From Candidatus Susulua stagnicola (GTDB lineage Bacteria; Omnitrophota; Gorgyraeia; Duberdicusellales; 4484-171), in the NCBI GenBank assembly GCA_030765735.1, contig JAVCBZ010000094.1:1-14954 (forward strand): 14,954 nt of DNA, written 5' to 3'. Numbering within the stretch: the first letter of the stretch is position 1; every line of letters starts with the position of its first letter. Below the pieces are notes generated by a model. That model did no database searches. It had not been told where the DNA came from and saw nothing but the letters and a program-made list of their open reading frames with translations. This document shows positions 1 through 6,681 of the stretch, piece by piece. Made by a program: the position numbers and the translations under genes.

Positions 1-2
1 AA

Positions 3-530
3 GAGGAACCAAAAGAACTTGAAGAAAATGTAGAATTACCTAAAGAAGAAGAAAAGGTTGAAGAAAAAACAGAGCTTCCTTTGGAAGAAGAAAAAGCTGA
101 AGAAAAGAAAAAAGAAGACTATTCTTTTGAAGTAATAGGAGATTCTTTAGCTACTCCTGGACAGGATTCTACTGTTGAAGAAGATCAAGATGCTTTAGAT
201 ACGAAGAGTTTTGATTCTGCTGTAGAGCAACCTATTGAGCTTAAAGAAAATATAGAGCTACCTAAAGAAGAAGAAAAGGTTGAAGAGAAAGTAGAATTTT
301 CTTTTGAAGAAGAGAAGATAGAAAAAATAAATAACTCTGATTCTATAGAAAAAGTGGCTGTTTCAAAAGAAGATGAAGAGAGCCAGGAATCCTCAGAAGA
401 GCCATCTTATTCTCTTGATCAGGCACCTCTAAATAAAGATAAAGAGAATGTAGGTCTGTTTGAATATTTATGTTTGGTTGCTGGGTTAGGTGTGTTGGGG
501 TTCTTAGCTTATCTTCTTTTAAAAGGTTAA
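3..530 (+). CDS. Glu/Lys-rich protein with C-terminal membrane anchor (5' end outside window)
   Basis: The reading frame is open from the left edge, so the true start is missing; a TTG at position 81 lies inside the repeat region and is not a credible start. The 175 visible residues are very rich in Glu and Lys, with short Pro/Ser-containing stretches. They contain two copies of a 32-residue unit beginning P-x-E-L-x-E-N, 74 residues apart. The last 27 residues hold one hydrophobic segment (FEYLCLVAGLGVLGFLAYLL) followed by KG, so the protein looks tail-anchored with a long acidic, probably disordered domain on one side of the membrane. uppP starts 4 bases after the stop, suggesting one transcript. 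I do not recognise a family. Low-complexity composition makes homology-based naming unsafe. The EF-G fusion downstream has a similar acidic linker. Confidence 0.75.
   Translation, partial: EEPKELEENVELPKEEEKVEEKTELPLEEEKAEEKKKEDYSFEVIGDSLATPGQDSTVEEDQDALDTKSFDSAVEQPIELKENIELPKEEEKVEEKVEFSFEEEKIEKINNSDSIEKVAVSKEDEESQESSEEPSYSLDQAPLNKDKENVGLFEYLCLVAGLGVLGFLAYLLLKG
9..104 (+). repeat. Coding repeat, copy 1 of 2 (74-codon spacing)
   Basis: This copy encodes a 32-residue unit beginning P-x-E-L-x-E-N and containing ELPKEEEKVEEK. By hand alignment it matches the copy at 231-326 at 23 of 32 residues. The offset is 222 bases, exactly 74 codons. Further copies may lie left of the window. Confidence 0.7.
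231..326 (+). repeat. Coding repeat, copy 2 of 2 (74-codon spacing)
   Basis: This is the second copy of the unit at 9-104, in the same frame. The ELPKEEEKVEEK core is identical at protein level. The flanks have drifted, for example TELPLEEEKAE in copy 1 against VEFSFEEEKIE here. Confidence 0.7.
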
Positions 531-534
531 TCTA

Positions 535-1266
535 GTGAAATTTATACTTTTTGGTATTGTACAGGGAATAACTGAATTTTTACCAATAAGTAGTTCTGGA
601 CATTTGTTTCTTATACAAAAATTATTGAAAATAGAGGGGAATTATCTCCCTTTTTTCGTTTTTCTGCATTTAGCAACCCTTCTTGCTATCGTTGTATTCT
701 TTTTTAAGAAAATCAAGTTATTCCTAAATATAAAACTTTTAATTAACATTTTTTTAATAACCATAATAAGTGGAGTTATGGGGTTGGGAATTAGATTTTA
801 CCTTAAAACTCTTTTTGATAGTACGTTTATGCTTGCTTTTTGCCTTTTTATTAATGCTGGTATATTACTTAGTATTCGGCCTTCTGTAGGGAAAAGAAGT
901 CTTAATGATATGAATTTCAAAGATGTTCTTTTTCTAGGTTTTTTACAAGGATTTTCTCCTTTTCCAGGTATATCTCGCTCTGGTATTACCATTGTTGGAT
1001 TACTAAGAAAAGGTTTTAAACGTAGCGAGGCTTTTATTCTTTCTTTTTTGATGGCGATTCCTCTTATTATTGGTGCTTTTCTTATTGAATTCAAGGAATT
1101 AGGTCAAGTTGATCTTTCGCTAAGAAATATGAGCTTGGGTTTCATTGCTGCTTTTGTTTTTGGATTATTAGCTTTAGGGTTAGTTAAAAAAACTTTGATT
1201 AGTAATAAATTTAAAAACTTTGCATATTATTGTTTAATATTAGCTTTGTTTATTTTAGTTATATGA
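535..1266 (+). CDS. uppP: Undecaprenyl-diphosphatase (UppP/BacA family)
   Basis: An integral membrane phosphatase that removes one phosphate from undecaprenyl diphosphate, recycling the lipid carrier for peptidoglycan and other envelope polymers. Both signature regions are present: Q10-x-x-x-E14 within GIVQGITEFLPISSSGH near the N-terminus (H23), and PGISRSG at residues 144-150 with the key Arg at 148. The rest is strongly hydrophobic with several membrane segments. At 243 residues it is slightly shorter than the usual length of about 265, but both catalytic regions are intact. The start is GTG at 535, with AAAAGG about nine bases upstream and the previous stop 4 bases away. Its TGA overlaps the ATG of the decayed STAS gene by four bases (ATGA), indicating they once formed an operon. 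Confidence 0.95.
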   Translation: MKFILFGIVQGITEFLPISSSGHLFLIQKLLKIEGNYLPFFVFLHLATLLAIVVFFFKKIKLFLNIKLLINIFLITIISGVMGLGIRFYLKTLFDSTFMLAFCLFINAGILLSIRPSVGKRSLNDMNFKDVLFLGFLQGFSPFPGISRSGITIVGLLRKGFKRSEAFILSFLMAIPLIIGAFLIEFKELGQVDLSLRNMSLGFIAAFVFGLLALGLVKKTLISNKFKNFAYYCLILALFILVI

Positions 1267-1486
1267 AGATTAAAAGTAAATTAAGGATGGAGTAGTAGTT
1301 TCAGAGTTAGAAGGCATTATTGGCATAAATGCTTCTGAGTTTGTTGAAACTGTTAGGTGGAATCTTAGTCATAAAGTTAAAAATATTATTTGTAATTTTG
1401 AACATGTAAATTTAGTAGATTATTTGGGAGTGTCTTTGATCTCAGTTGTGTATAAGAATGTTCTAAATCATAAGGAGATTTATTAA
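1263..1486 (+). pseudogene. STAS-domain protein remnant, frameshifted and truncated
   Basis: STAS domains are small modules typical of anti-sigma-factor antagonists. An ATG at 1263 overlaps the uppP stop (ATGA) and begins MKIKSKLRME, but stops at once. The frame one base back, from 1280, continues as KDGVVVSELEGIIGINASEF and later NIICNFEHVNLVDYLGVSLI, which has the STAS pattern of a beta strand, a 'D-LG' loop and a helix. One extra A in the A-run at 1278-1280 would join the start to this frame (MKIKSK-x-KDGVVVS). The frame then stops at 1484-1486, after NHKEIY, about 30 residues short of a full domain. It therefore has two independent lesions. The 3' end runs into a PilZ remnant in another frame. 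I identified the family by pattern, not by search. Confidence 0.65.
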
Positions 1487-1677
1487 CGGTTTGTATAGAT
1501 ATTCAGTCTCAACCAGGGATTATAGAGGCTGATGCTAAAGTAGTTCGGTTAGTTGATAAGGAAATTCAGTCCGAAGATTATCCAGGAATGGGCCTAGAAT
1601 TTTATGATATAGCTTTGGAGAAGCAAGAACAAATAGCTCAATTTATAGAAAAACATTTTACTCAGCATAATTTTTAG
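1474..1677 (+). pseudogene. PilZ-domain protein remnant (C-terminal half only)
   Basis: PilZ domains bind c-di-GMP through an N-terminal RxxxR and a following D/NxSxxG motif. This open stretch of 67 codons has no ATG, GTG or TTG near its beginning. It encodes GDLLTVCIDI, then IEADAKVVRLVDK, then YPGMGLEFYDI and a closing helix ending QFIEKHF. That is the strand order of the second half of a PilZ domain (G-x-x-L ... a-a-K-V-V-r ... GMGLEF). The c-di-GMP-binding motifs are absent because the N-terminal half is gone. It overlaps the truncated STAS frame by 12 bases, so a deletion joining two adjacent genes near 1470-1480 is the simplest explanation. AAGGAG at 1472-1477 resembles a ribosome site, but no start codon follows it in frame. 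Confidence 0.6.
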
Positions 1678-1693
1678 TGATTTCTAGATAGTC

Positions 1694-1721
1694 TTGACAG
1701 AAGACGATTTTTAGCTAAAAT
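1694..1721 (+). promoter_or_regulatory. Sigma-70-type promoter for the small-gene pair
   Basis: TTGACA (1694-1699), a 16-base spacer and TAAAAT (1716-1721) make one of the best promoter matches in the window. Transcription would begin near 1728, leaving a leader of about 105 bases before the ATG at 1833. A short stem (TCCGT/ACGGA, 1800-1814) lies just before the ribosome site. Confidence 0.65.
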
Positions 1722-1832
1722 GAGTAAATTGTAATATTTTTAGATAAGATTCTTTATTAATGCTCTGATGGGTATCAAGCATTTATTTAGGATCAATTTT
1801 CCGTTTAAGACGGATTATTAAGGAGGGTGTAT

Positions 1833-2066
1833 ATGCCATACGACAATAGTTTAGATGAACAATTATTCTCTAGTCCTTGGGAAGGCGAAGGAACCAAGAT
1901 TACTGTCAGCGTTTATTCTTACAATAAGGGAGCTAAAAAGTTACAGATTTCTCGTGAAAATCAGAATAATGAAGGTGAATATAGGTTTAGCAAGTTAGGG
2001 AGATTAGCCAAAGAAGAGGCTCAAGGAATCTTGCCAATGATTCAAGAAGCCTTAGGCAAGATGTAG
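1833..2066 (+). CDS. Small orphan protein, possibly PC4-like
   Basis: A 77-residue soluble protein starting MPYDNSLDEQLF. The ATG at 1833 is chosen because AAGGAGGG (1820-1827) sits about six bases before it; the in-frame GTG at 1827 falls inside that ribosome site. After a short acidic N-terminus the sequence suggests beta strands (TKITVSVYSY, KKLQISRE, EYRFSKLGRL), then a C-terminal helix (EEAQGILPMIQEALGKM). This strand-strand-KxGRL-helix order resembles the PC4/YdbC single-stranded-DNA-binding fold, but that is inference from pattern only. It has its own strong promoter and a 98-residue partner gene 28 bases downstream. The dense charged and conserved-looking core argues for a real, well-expressed protein of unknown role. 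Confidence 0.8.
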   Translation: MPYDNSLDEQLFSSPWEGEGTKITVSVYSYNKGAKKLQISRENQNNEGEYRFSKLGRLAKEEAQGILPMIQEALGKM

Positions 2067-2094
2067 GAACCCTCTTTAGGTGAGATTTAACAAG

Positions 2095-2391
2095 ATGGAA
2101 GCTAATAGAAAGAGTTTTGATGGCCACAATGAGGGGGTTAAAGTTTATCGTAAAGAAAAAGAACTTAAACTTAGTCGGCTAAAAGATTATAAGGCTAATT
2201 ACACTAGTGACAATTTTATAGATGATTTGGTTAAATACTTTGATCAAGAGGTTGATTTTAATTTAGATAAAATACGCAATGAGATAAAAAAACCTCAGAG
2301 GTTAAATTATTTTATTGCTATGGCTAAAGAGAAGAATACTCATCCGATAATTGAATTCTTAGAAGATCTTTTTAAAGATTTAACTGCTTAA
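2095..2391 (+). CDS. Hypothetical protein, small and charged
   Basis: A 98-residue Lys/Asp/Glu-rich protein starting MEANRKSFDGHNEGVKVYRK. ATG 2095 is preferred, with AGGTGAG about ten bases before it; a GTG at 2080 would add five residues and is the alternative. There is no signal peptide or membrane segment. The C-terminal two thirds is mostly predictable helix (residues from SDNFIDDLVKYFDQEVDFNL to IIEFLEDLFKDL). I do not recognise a family. It follows the 77-residue gene by 28 bases and is probably on the same transcript. Its stop faces the convergent YqeY-family gene 25 bases away, with no clear terminator between them. Confidence 0.65.
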   Translation: MEANRKSFDGHNEGVKVYRKEKELKLSRLKDYKANYTSDNFIDDLVKYFDQEVDFNLDKIRNEIKKPQRLNYFIAMAKEKNTHPIIEFLEDLFKDLTA

Positions 2392-2416
2392 GATTTTAAT
2401 TTAAATAAAGATTAAT

Positions 2417-2863
2417 TTAAGTGGAGAGTTTTGTTTTTACTAGATTGCTTACTGTTTTAGAGTCGGCTCTAACACCTGTTTTTGCTAAAACTTCTTTCAT
2501 AACTTGACCCATATCTTTTATTGAAGAAGCAGAGATTTTATTTATTGTAGTATCAATAATTTCAATCAGTTCATTTTCTGCTAAGGGTTTGGGTAAGTAT
2601 TCGCTCAAAATAATAAGTTCTTTTTCTATATCTTCTAGAAGGTCAGTGCGTTCAGCTTTGACAATACTTTCTTTAGCATCTTGAAGTTTTTTTTGAGCCT
2701 TTTTTAATACTGATAAGACTTCCGTATCCTCAAGCTTATTTTTTCTTAAACTAATAGCCTGATTTTTTATATCTGATCGGATGAGACTTAGAAAATCAAT
2801 TTTTTGTCTATTTTTATCTCTAAGCGCCTGAGTGTAATCTTGGTAAATTTTATTTTCTAACAT
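2417..2863 (-). CDS. yqeY: GatB/YqeY domain protein
   Basis: A 148-residue protein of the YqeY family, whose domain is shared with the C-terminal tRNA-binding region of GatB, a subunit of the amidotransferase that makes Gln-tRNA and Asn-tRNA. Standalone YqeY proteins are widespread, but their own function is not firmly established. Family features seen are an N-terminal helix with ALRDKNRQKIDFLSLIRSDIKN, the central ELIILSEYLPKPLAENEL, and the C-terminal segment KDMGQVMKEVLAKTGVRADSKTVSNLVK, close to the family's 'MGKVM...GRADGK.VS..VK' signature. Length is normal. It is the only - strand gene in the window. It diverges from the CBS gene, sharing an 82-base gap with a perfect palindromic promoter region. 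Confidence 0.9.
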   Translation of the reverse strand: MLENKIYQDYTQALRDKNRQKIDFLSLIRSDIKNQAISLRKNKLEDTEVLSVLKKAQKKLQDAKESIVKAERTDLLEDIEKELIILSEYLPKPLAENELIEIIDTTINKISASSIKDMGQVMKEVLAKTGVRADSKTVSNLVKTKLST

Positions 2864-2872
2864 AATGCACAG

Positions 2873-2881
2873 ATTATATCA
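2873..2881 (-). promoter_or_regulatory. Extended -10 promoter for the YqeY-family gene
   Basis: Read on the - strand this is TGATATAAT, a perfect extended -10. No good -35 is visible, which is normal for extended -10 promoters. With the start codon at 2863-2861, the transcript would be nearly leaderless. Confidence 0.5.
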
Positions 2882-2898
2882 TAAATTTCATAAATATG

Positions 2899-2907
2899 TG
2901 ATATAAT
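2899..2907 (+). promoter_or_regulatory. Extended -10 promoter for the CBS gene
   Basis: TGATATAAT, a perfect extended -10, lies 38 bases before the ATG of the CBS gene. Transcription would begin near 2914. The same 12-mer TGTGATATAATC occurs again upstream of the REC-GGDEF gene at 6671-6682. Confidence 0.6.
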
Positions 2908-2945
2908 CTTATAATAATAAATATTACTAAATTGAGGGAGGTAAA

Positions 2946-3392
2946 ATGCAAGTTAAAGATATAATGTCTAAAGATCCCATAACTGTTACTGTAGGAACAA
3001 ATGTACACGCTTTAGCTGAATTACTTGTTGAAAAGAACATAAGCGGTGCTCCGGTAGTTGATGATGATGGTATTTTGTTAGGTATTGTGCAGGAAGAAGG
3101 AGTAATATTCCAAGATAAAAAAGTACACTTACCTACATTTTTACATATTTCATTAGGTTTTTTAACTTTAGGAGTAAAACAATATGAAGAAGAGATAAGA
3201 AAGGTTACTGCCACTAAGGTTGATGATATCATGGAAAAGGATATCGTTGTTTTAAGTCCTGAAATGAGTGTTGAAGATGTTGCTACGATTATGATTGAAA
3301 AGGCTAGTTATTATTGTCCAGTGGTAGAAGAAGATAAGCTCATAGGAGTGATTACTAAGAAAGATATTGTTCGTTCAATTGCTAGAGATTAG
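2946..3392 (+). CDS. Tandem CBS-domain protein
   Basis: A 148-residue soluble protein made of two CBS domains, which form a Bateman module that usually binds adenine nucleotides or similar ligands and senses energy state. The first CBS is residues 1-57 (MQVKDIMSKDPITV ... ISGAPVVDDDGILLGIV), followed by a linker of about 30 residues containing KKVHLPTFLHISLGF. The second is about residues 90-148 (VDDIMEKDIVVLSP ... YYCPVVEEDKLIGVITKKDI). The ATG at 2946 follows GGGAGG at about the ideal distance. No enzymatic domain is attached, so a partner protein is expected. It lies 29 bases before the EF-G fusion, with a stem-loop between, and could share its transcript. What it senses cannot be read from sequence. 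Confidence 0.9.
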   Translation: MQVKDIMSKDPITVTVGTNVHALAELLVEKNISGAPVVDDDGILLGIVQEEGVIFQDKKVHLPTFLHISLGFLTLGVKQYEEEIRKVTATKVDDIMEKDIVVLSPEMSVEDVATIMIEKASYYCPVVEEDKLIGVITKKDIVRSIARD

Positions 3393-3394
3393 AA

Positions 3395-3413
3395 TTAAAA
3401 AGAAACTTTTTAA
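3395..3413 (+). repeat. Perfect 8-bp stem-loop between the CBS gene and the EF-G fusion
   Basis: TTAAAAAGAAACTTTTTAA forms a perfect 8-bp stem with a 3-base loop in the 29-base gap. It ends 8 bases before the EF-G ATG and covers the place where a ribosome site would be, so it might affect starting or attenuation. The AU-rich stem would be weak. Confidence 0.5.
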
Positions 3414-3421
3414 AAGATAGA

Positions 3422-6400
3422 ATGATTATTTTTGTTTCAATACTTATTACCTCAGCTATAATTCTTGTTGTTTATTCTTTAAACACTGAAGATAGCAAGA
3501 AAGCTAGAAAAAAGTCTAAAGAAAAAATTAAACTTCAAGAGGCCGAAAAAAGAACTTTAAAGCTAACCGAAAAGACTCAAGATTTAAAAAAGAAAGTTTT
3601 TGAATATAAAAATAAGCTTGTTTCTTTAGAGAAGATTAAAGCTCGTAATGTTGCTATGCAGAAGGAGTTTGAAAACGTAAAGAAAAAAGAACTAGAAGTA
3701 CGAGCAGAAAATAAGCAAAACAAGAAGTGGCTTGCTCATCAGCAAGAGCTTTTAAAAAAAGAAAAAGGACCAGAATGGGAATTCAAAAATAAAATTTTAG
3801 ATAAGGAAAAGCAATTGGATCAAGAATTTACTAAGAATGTAAATTTCAAAAGAGAAGTTTCAGCTGCTCAAAAAGAGATAGAATCTTTAGAGAAAGATAT
3901 TAAAAAGCTAGGAGAAGAGAAGATAGCTTTACAAGTTAGGATTAAGGATACTGATGAAAGAATGACCAGGGTTGTAGGTGACTTGCGATTGCAAAGAGAA
4001 GAGGTTGCACAATTAAAGAAAAAAGCTGAAGAGAGCGAGTGGGTTTCTAAAGGTGATTATAATAGCTTAGTAGAGGAAAGGGACGATATCAAACAGCATC
4101 TGGAAATTAGAGATAAAGAATTAGAATTGAAAAATAAGGAGATAGCGGAAAAAGACAAAGAAAGAATGAGGTTAGCTCATCAACTCAAGGAACAAGGTGT
4201 AGAGCCAGTCGTTGAGGTTTCCATTGAAGAAGAAAAGCTTCAAGAGCAAGCTAAAGAAGAAGATGTTCCTGCAGAAATTAAGGAAGAAGTTCCTGTGGAT
4301 GAGGCAAGTAAGTCACAAGTTGAAGTTGAAGCTAAAGTTGAAGAAAATAAGGAAGAGACAAAATCAGAAAAAGAAAAGAAAGAAGAAAAGAAAGAAGAAA
4401 TTAAAACAGAAGAAGCAATTCCAGAAGAAGTAAAAGAAGAAGCTCTGCCAACTGAAGTCCAGAAACCTCAAGAGGATACTGTTGTTCAAGAAAGTAAAGA
4501 TAGGGTTAAAGAAAAACCTAAAAAAGAGGAATCTTTACCAGTTAGAAAGAATGATTTAGGTAAATTACGAAATATAGGGATTATGGCTCATATTGATGCT
4601 GGAAAGACTACTCTAACTGAAAGAATTCTTTTTTATACTGGTCGTTCTCATAAGATAGGCGAAGTACACGATGGCGCTGCTATGATGGATTGGATGAAGC
4701 AAGAGCAGGAGAGAGGGATCACTATTACTTCAGCTGCTACTACTTGTATTTGGAATGATCATCGAATTAGTATTATTGATACTCCAGGGCACGTAGACTT
4801 TACTGCTGAGGTTGAAAGGAGTTTACGTATTTTAGATGGAGCAATTGCAGTATTTTGTGCAGTTGGTGGAGTTGAACCTCAATCAGAAACAGTTTGGCGT
4901 CAATCTGATAAATATGAAGTGCCTAAAATTGCTTTTGTAAATAAAATGGATCGAATGGGTGCTGATTTTTTTGTAGTTTTAGAAAGCATTGAGAAAAACC
5001 TAGGTGCTAACGTCTTAGCTTTGCAACTTCCAATTGGAGCTGAAGAGAATTTTAAAGGTGTAATTGATCTGATTACTATGAAAGCTTGTATTTATGATGA
5101 TGATACTTTGGGGAAAGATTTTAAGATTATAGATATTCCTCAAGAATACAAAGAAGCTTGTGATAAATATAGACATATTTTAGTAGATAAAGCTGTGGCT
5201 GAAGATGACACCCTTACTGAAGCCTATTTAAAAGATGAGAAACTAATTACTGAAGAGCAGCTAAAAAAAGCTATTCGCAAGGGAACAATAGCTCGAAAAA
5301 TCGTTCCAGTGCTTTGCGGTTCAGCTTTTAAAAATAAGGGGGTTCAAAACTTACTTGATGCTGTGACTTTTTATCTTCCAGCGCCTTCAGATATTCCACC
5401 AATACAAGGTCATGATGCCAATGATTTTGAGAATAAGCTTCAGCGCAAACCTTCAGATCAAGAGCCTTTCTCAGCTTTAGCCTTTAAAATTCAAGCTGAC
5501 CAACATATTGGTAAATTAGTTTATGTTAGAGTTTATTCAGGATGCTTAAAAGCTGGAACTTATATCTATAATGCTACAAAAGAGAAGAAAGAGAGAGTGG
5601 GAAGAATTGTTCAAATGCATGCTAACCAGCGTGAAAACTTAGAGGCTATTTTTACTGGAGATATTGCAGCAGTGGTTGGCTTAAGTAGCACTTTGACTGG
5701 AGATACTCTTACTGCTCCCGAAAGCCCGATTATCCTAGAATCAATTGAATTTTCCGAACCAGTGATTTCAATTAGTATCCAACCTGATAGCAGGAATGAA
5801 CAGGATAAGCTTAGTAAGGGTTTAGCTAAGTTAGCCGAAGAAGATCCTACTTTTAAGGCTCACATAGATGAAGAGACTTCAGAAACTATTCTTTCAGGGA
5901 TGGGTGAGTTGCATTTAGAGATAATTGTCGATAGGTTAAAAGAAGAATTTAAGATTAATTCTACTGTAGGACAACCAAAAGTAGCTTACAAAGAGGCAAT
6001 ACTTGGTAGTATAACTGAGGAATATAAGCATGTAAAGCAAAGTGGAGGTCGGGGACAATATGGTCATGTGGTAATTGAACTTTCACCAAATACTGCTGGT
6101 AGTGGATTTAAATTTGAGAATGCTATTACTGGGGGTGCTATTCCAAGAAATTACATTCCAGCTGTTGAAAAAGGTATTGTTGAAGCTATGCAGCAAGGTG
6201 TTTATGCTGGCTATCCAGTAGTAGATGTTAAGGTAAAATTAGTTGATGGTTCTTATCATGATGTTGATTCTTCAGAGCTAGCTTTTAAATTAACAGCTAG
6301 AACTTGTTTTAAAAATGGGTTTATGAAGTGTGAACCAGTATTGCTTGAGCCTTGTATGGAGTTAGAAATATCTACTCCTGAGGAGTATGCTAGTAATCTT

Positions 6401-6640
6401 GTTGGTTATGTTTGTTCCAAGCGAGGGAAAATTCTTGGTATGGAGGCAAAAGGAGTTCAAAAGATAATTATGGCTGAAGCTCCATTATCAGAAATGTTTG
6501 GCTATGCTACGAATATGCGTTCTTTAAGTAGTGGTAGGGCTAATTGTTCTATGTGCTTTAAGAAATATACTCAAGTTCCTAAAGAAATAGCTAAGAAGAT
6601 AATTGAAGAAAAAGAAGAAGCTCGGAAAAAGAAGAACTAA
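3422..6640 (+). CDS. fusA: Elongation factor G with membrane-anchored coiled-coil N-terminal extension
   Basis: EF-G is the GTPase that drives ribosomal translocation. Residues from about 377 to 1072 are a complete EF-G: P-loop AHIDAGKTT (389-397), switch RGITITSAATT, DTPGHVDF, NKMD and GSAFKNKG, then domain IV GGRGQYGHVVIE and domain V ending GYATNMRSLSSGRA. Normal bacterial EF-G is about 690-700 residues and begins a few residues before 'RNIG'. Here about 375 residues precede it in the same frame: a hydrophobic segment (IIFVSILITSAIILVVYSL, residues 2-20), a long Lys/Glu coiled coil (about 30-255), and an acidic Glu/Lys/Pro linker (256-375). There is no in-frame ATG, GTG or TTG close to the EF-G junction; a GTG at 4295 after AAGGAAG is the nearest possible internal start. 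Topology would place EF-G on the cytoplasmic side, tethered to the membrane. Confidence 0.93.
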   Translation: MIIFVSILITSAIILVVYSLNTEDSKKARKKSKEKIKLQEAEKRTLKLTEKTQDLKKKVFEYKNKLVSLEKIKARNVAMQKEFENVKKKELEVRAENKQNKKWLAHQQELLKKEKGPEWEFKNKILDKEKQLDQEFTKNVNFKREVSAAQKEIESLEKDIKKLGEEKIALQVRIKDTDERMTRVVGDLRLQREEVAQLKKKAEESEWVSKGDYNSLVEERDDIKQHLEIRDKELELKNKEIAEKDKERMRLAHQLKEQGVEPVVEVSIEEEKLQEQAKEEDVPAEIKEEVPVDEASKSQVEVEAKVEENKEETKSEKEKKEEKKEEIKTEEAIPEEVKEEALPTEVQKPQEDTVVQESKDRVKEKPKKEESLPVRKNDLGKLRNIGIMAHIDAGKTTLTERILFYTGRSHKIGEVHDGAAMMDWMKQEQERGITITSAATTCIWNDHRISIIDTPGHVDFTAEVERSLRILDGAIAVFCAVGGVEPQSETVWRQSDKYEVPKIAFVNKMDRMGADFFVVLESIEKNLGANVLALQLPIGAEENFKGVIDLITMKACIYDDDTLGKDFKIIDIPQEYKEACDKYRHILVDKAVAEDDTLTEAYLKDEKLITEEQLKKAIRKGTIARKIVPVLCGSAFKNKGVQNLLDAVTFYLPAPSDIPPIQGHDANDFENKLQRKPSDQEPFSALAFKIQADQHIGKLVYVRVYSGCLKAGTYIYNATKEKKERVGRIVQMHANQRENLEAIFTGDIAAVVGLSSTLTGDTLTAPESPIILESIEFSEPVISISIQPDSRNEQDKLSKGLAKLAEEDPTFKAHIDEETSETILSGMGELHLEIIVDRLKEEFKINSTVGQPKVAYKEAILGSITEEYKHVKQSGGRGQYGHVVIELSPNTAGSGFKFENAITGGAIPRNYIPAVEKGIVEAMQQGVYAGYPVVDVKVKLVDGSYHDVDSSELAFKLTARTCFKNGFMKCEPVLLEPCMELEISTPEEYASNLVGYVCSKRGKILGMEAKGVQKIIMAEAPLSEMFGYATNMRSLSSGRANCSMCFKKYTQVPKEIAKKIIEEKEEARKKKN

Positions 6641-6650
6641 AGATTGATTT

Positions 6651-6681
6651 TTGTATTATTTTTTTCCTCCTGTGATATAAT
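6651..6681 (+). promoter_or_regulatory. Extended -10 promoter for the REC-GGDEF gene
   Basis: TGATATAAT (6673-6681) is a perfect extended -10 inside TGTGATATAATC, which also occurs at the CBS promoter. A weak -35 (TTGTAT, 6651-6656) lies 19 bases upstream. Transcription would begin near 6688, giving a leader of about 64 bases. Confidence 0.6.

Larger units (their letters stand above)
2871..2909. repeat. Perfect 11-bp inverted repeat containing divergent -10 boxes
   Basis: AGATTATATCA (2871-2881) and TGATATAATCT (2899-2909) are exact reverse complements separated by 17 bases. Each arm reads TGATATAAT outward, an extended -10 (TGnTATAAT), so the repeat is built from two facing promoters. It could also act as a binding site for a dimeric regulator controlling both genes. 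Confidence 0.8.

Noticed and set aside
81..530. TTG at position 81 as the start of the acidic protein
   Set aside because: The same frame is open to the left edge and position 81 falls inside copy 1 of the coding repeat, so the gene is truncated by the window.
798..1094. 98-codon open frame on the - strand
   Set aside because: It lies wholly inside uppP, which has clear family motifs; basic, low-quality composition.
2389..2420. Bidirectional terminator between the convergent genes
   Set aside because: Only AT-rich partial symmetry (TTAATTTAA twice as a direct repeat), with no G+C stem or T-run.
2927..3232. 101-codon open frame on the - strand
   Set aside because: Antisense to the CBS gene and without a recognisable domain.
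4280..4297. Internal start at GTG 4295 giving a nearly normal EF-G
   Set aside because: AAGGAAG spacing is acceptable, but such purine strings are frequent in this Glu/Lys-coding region; kept only as an alternative.
4212..4433. 73-codon Lys-rich frame inside the EF-G fusion
   Set aside because: An out-of-frame reading of the purine-rich Glu/Lys linker, not a gene.
6641..6670. Intrinsic terminator after EF-G
   Set aside because: T-rich runs occur but no stem precedes them.
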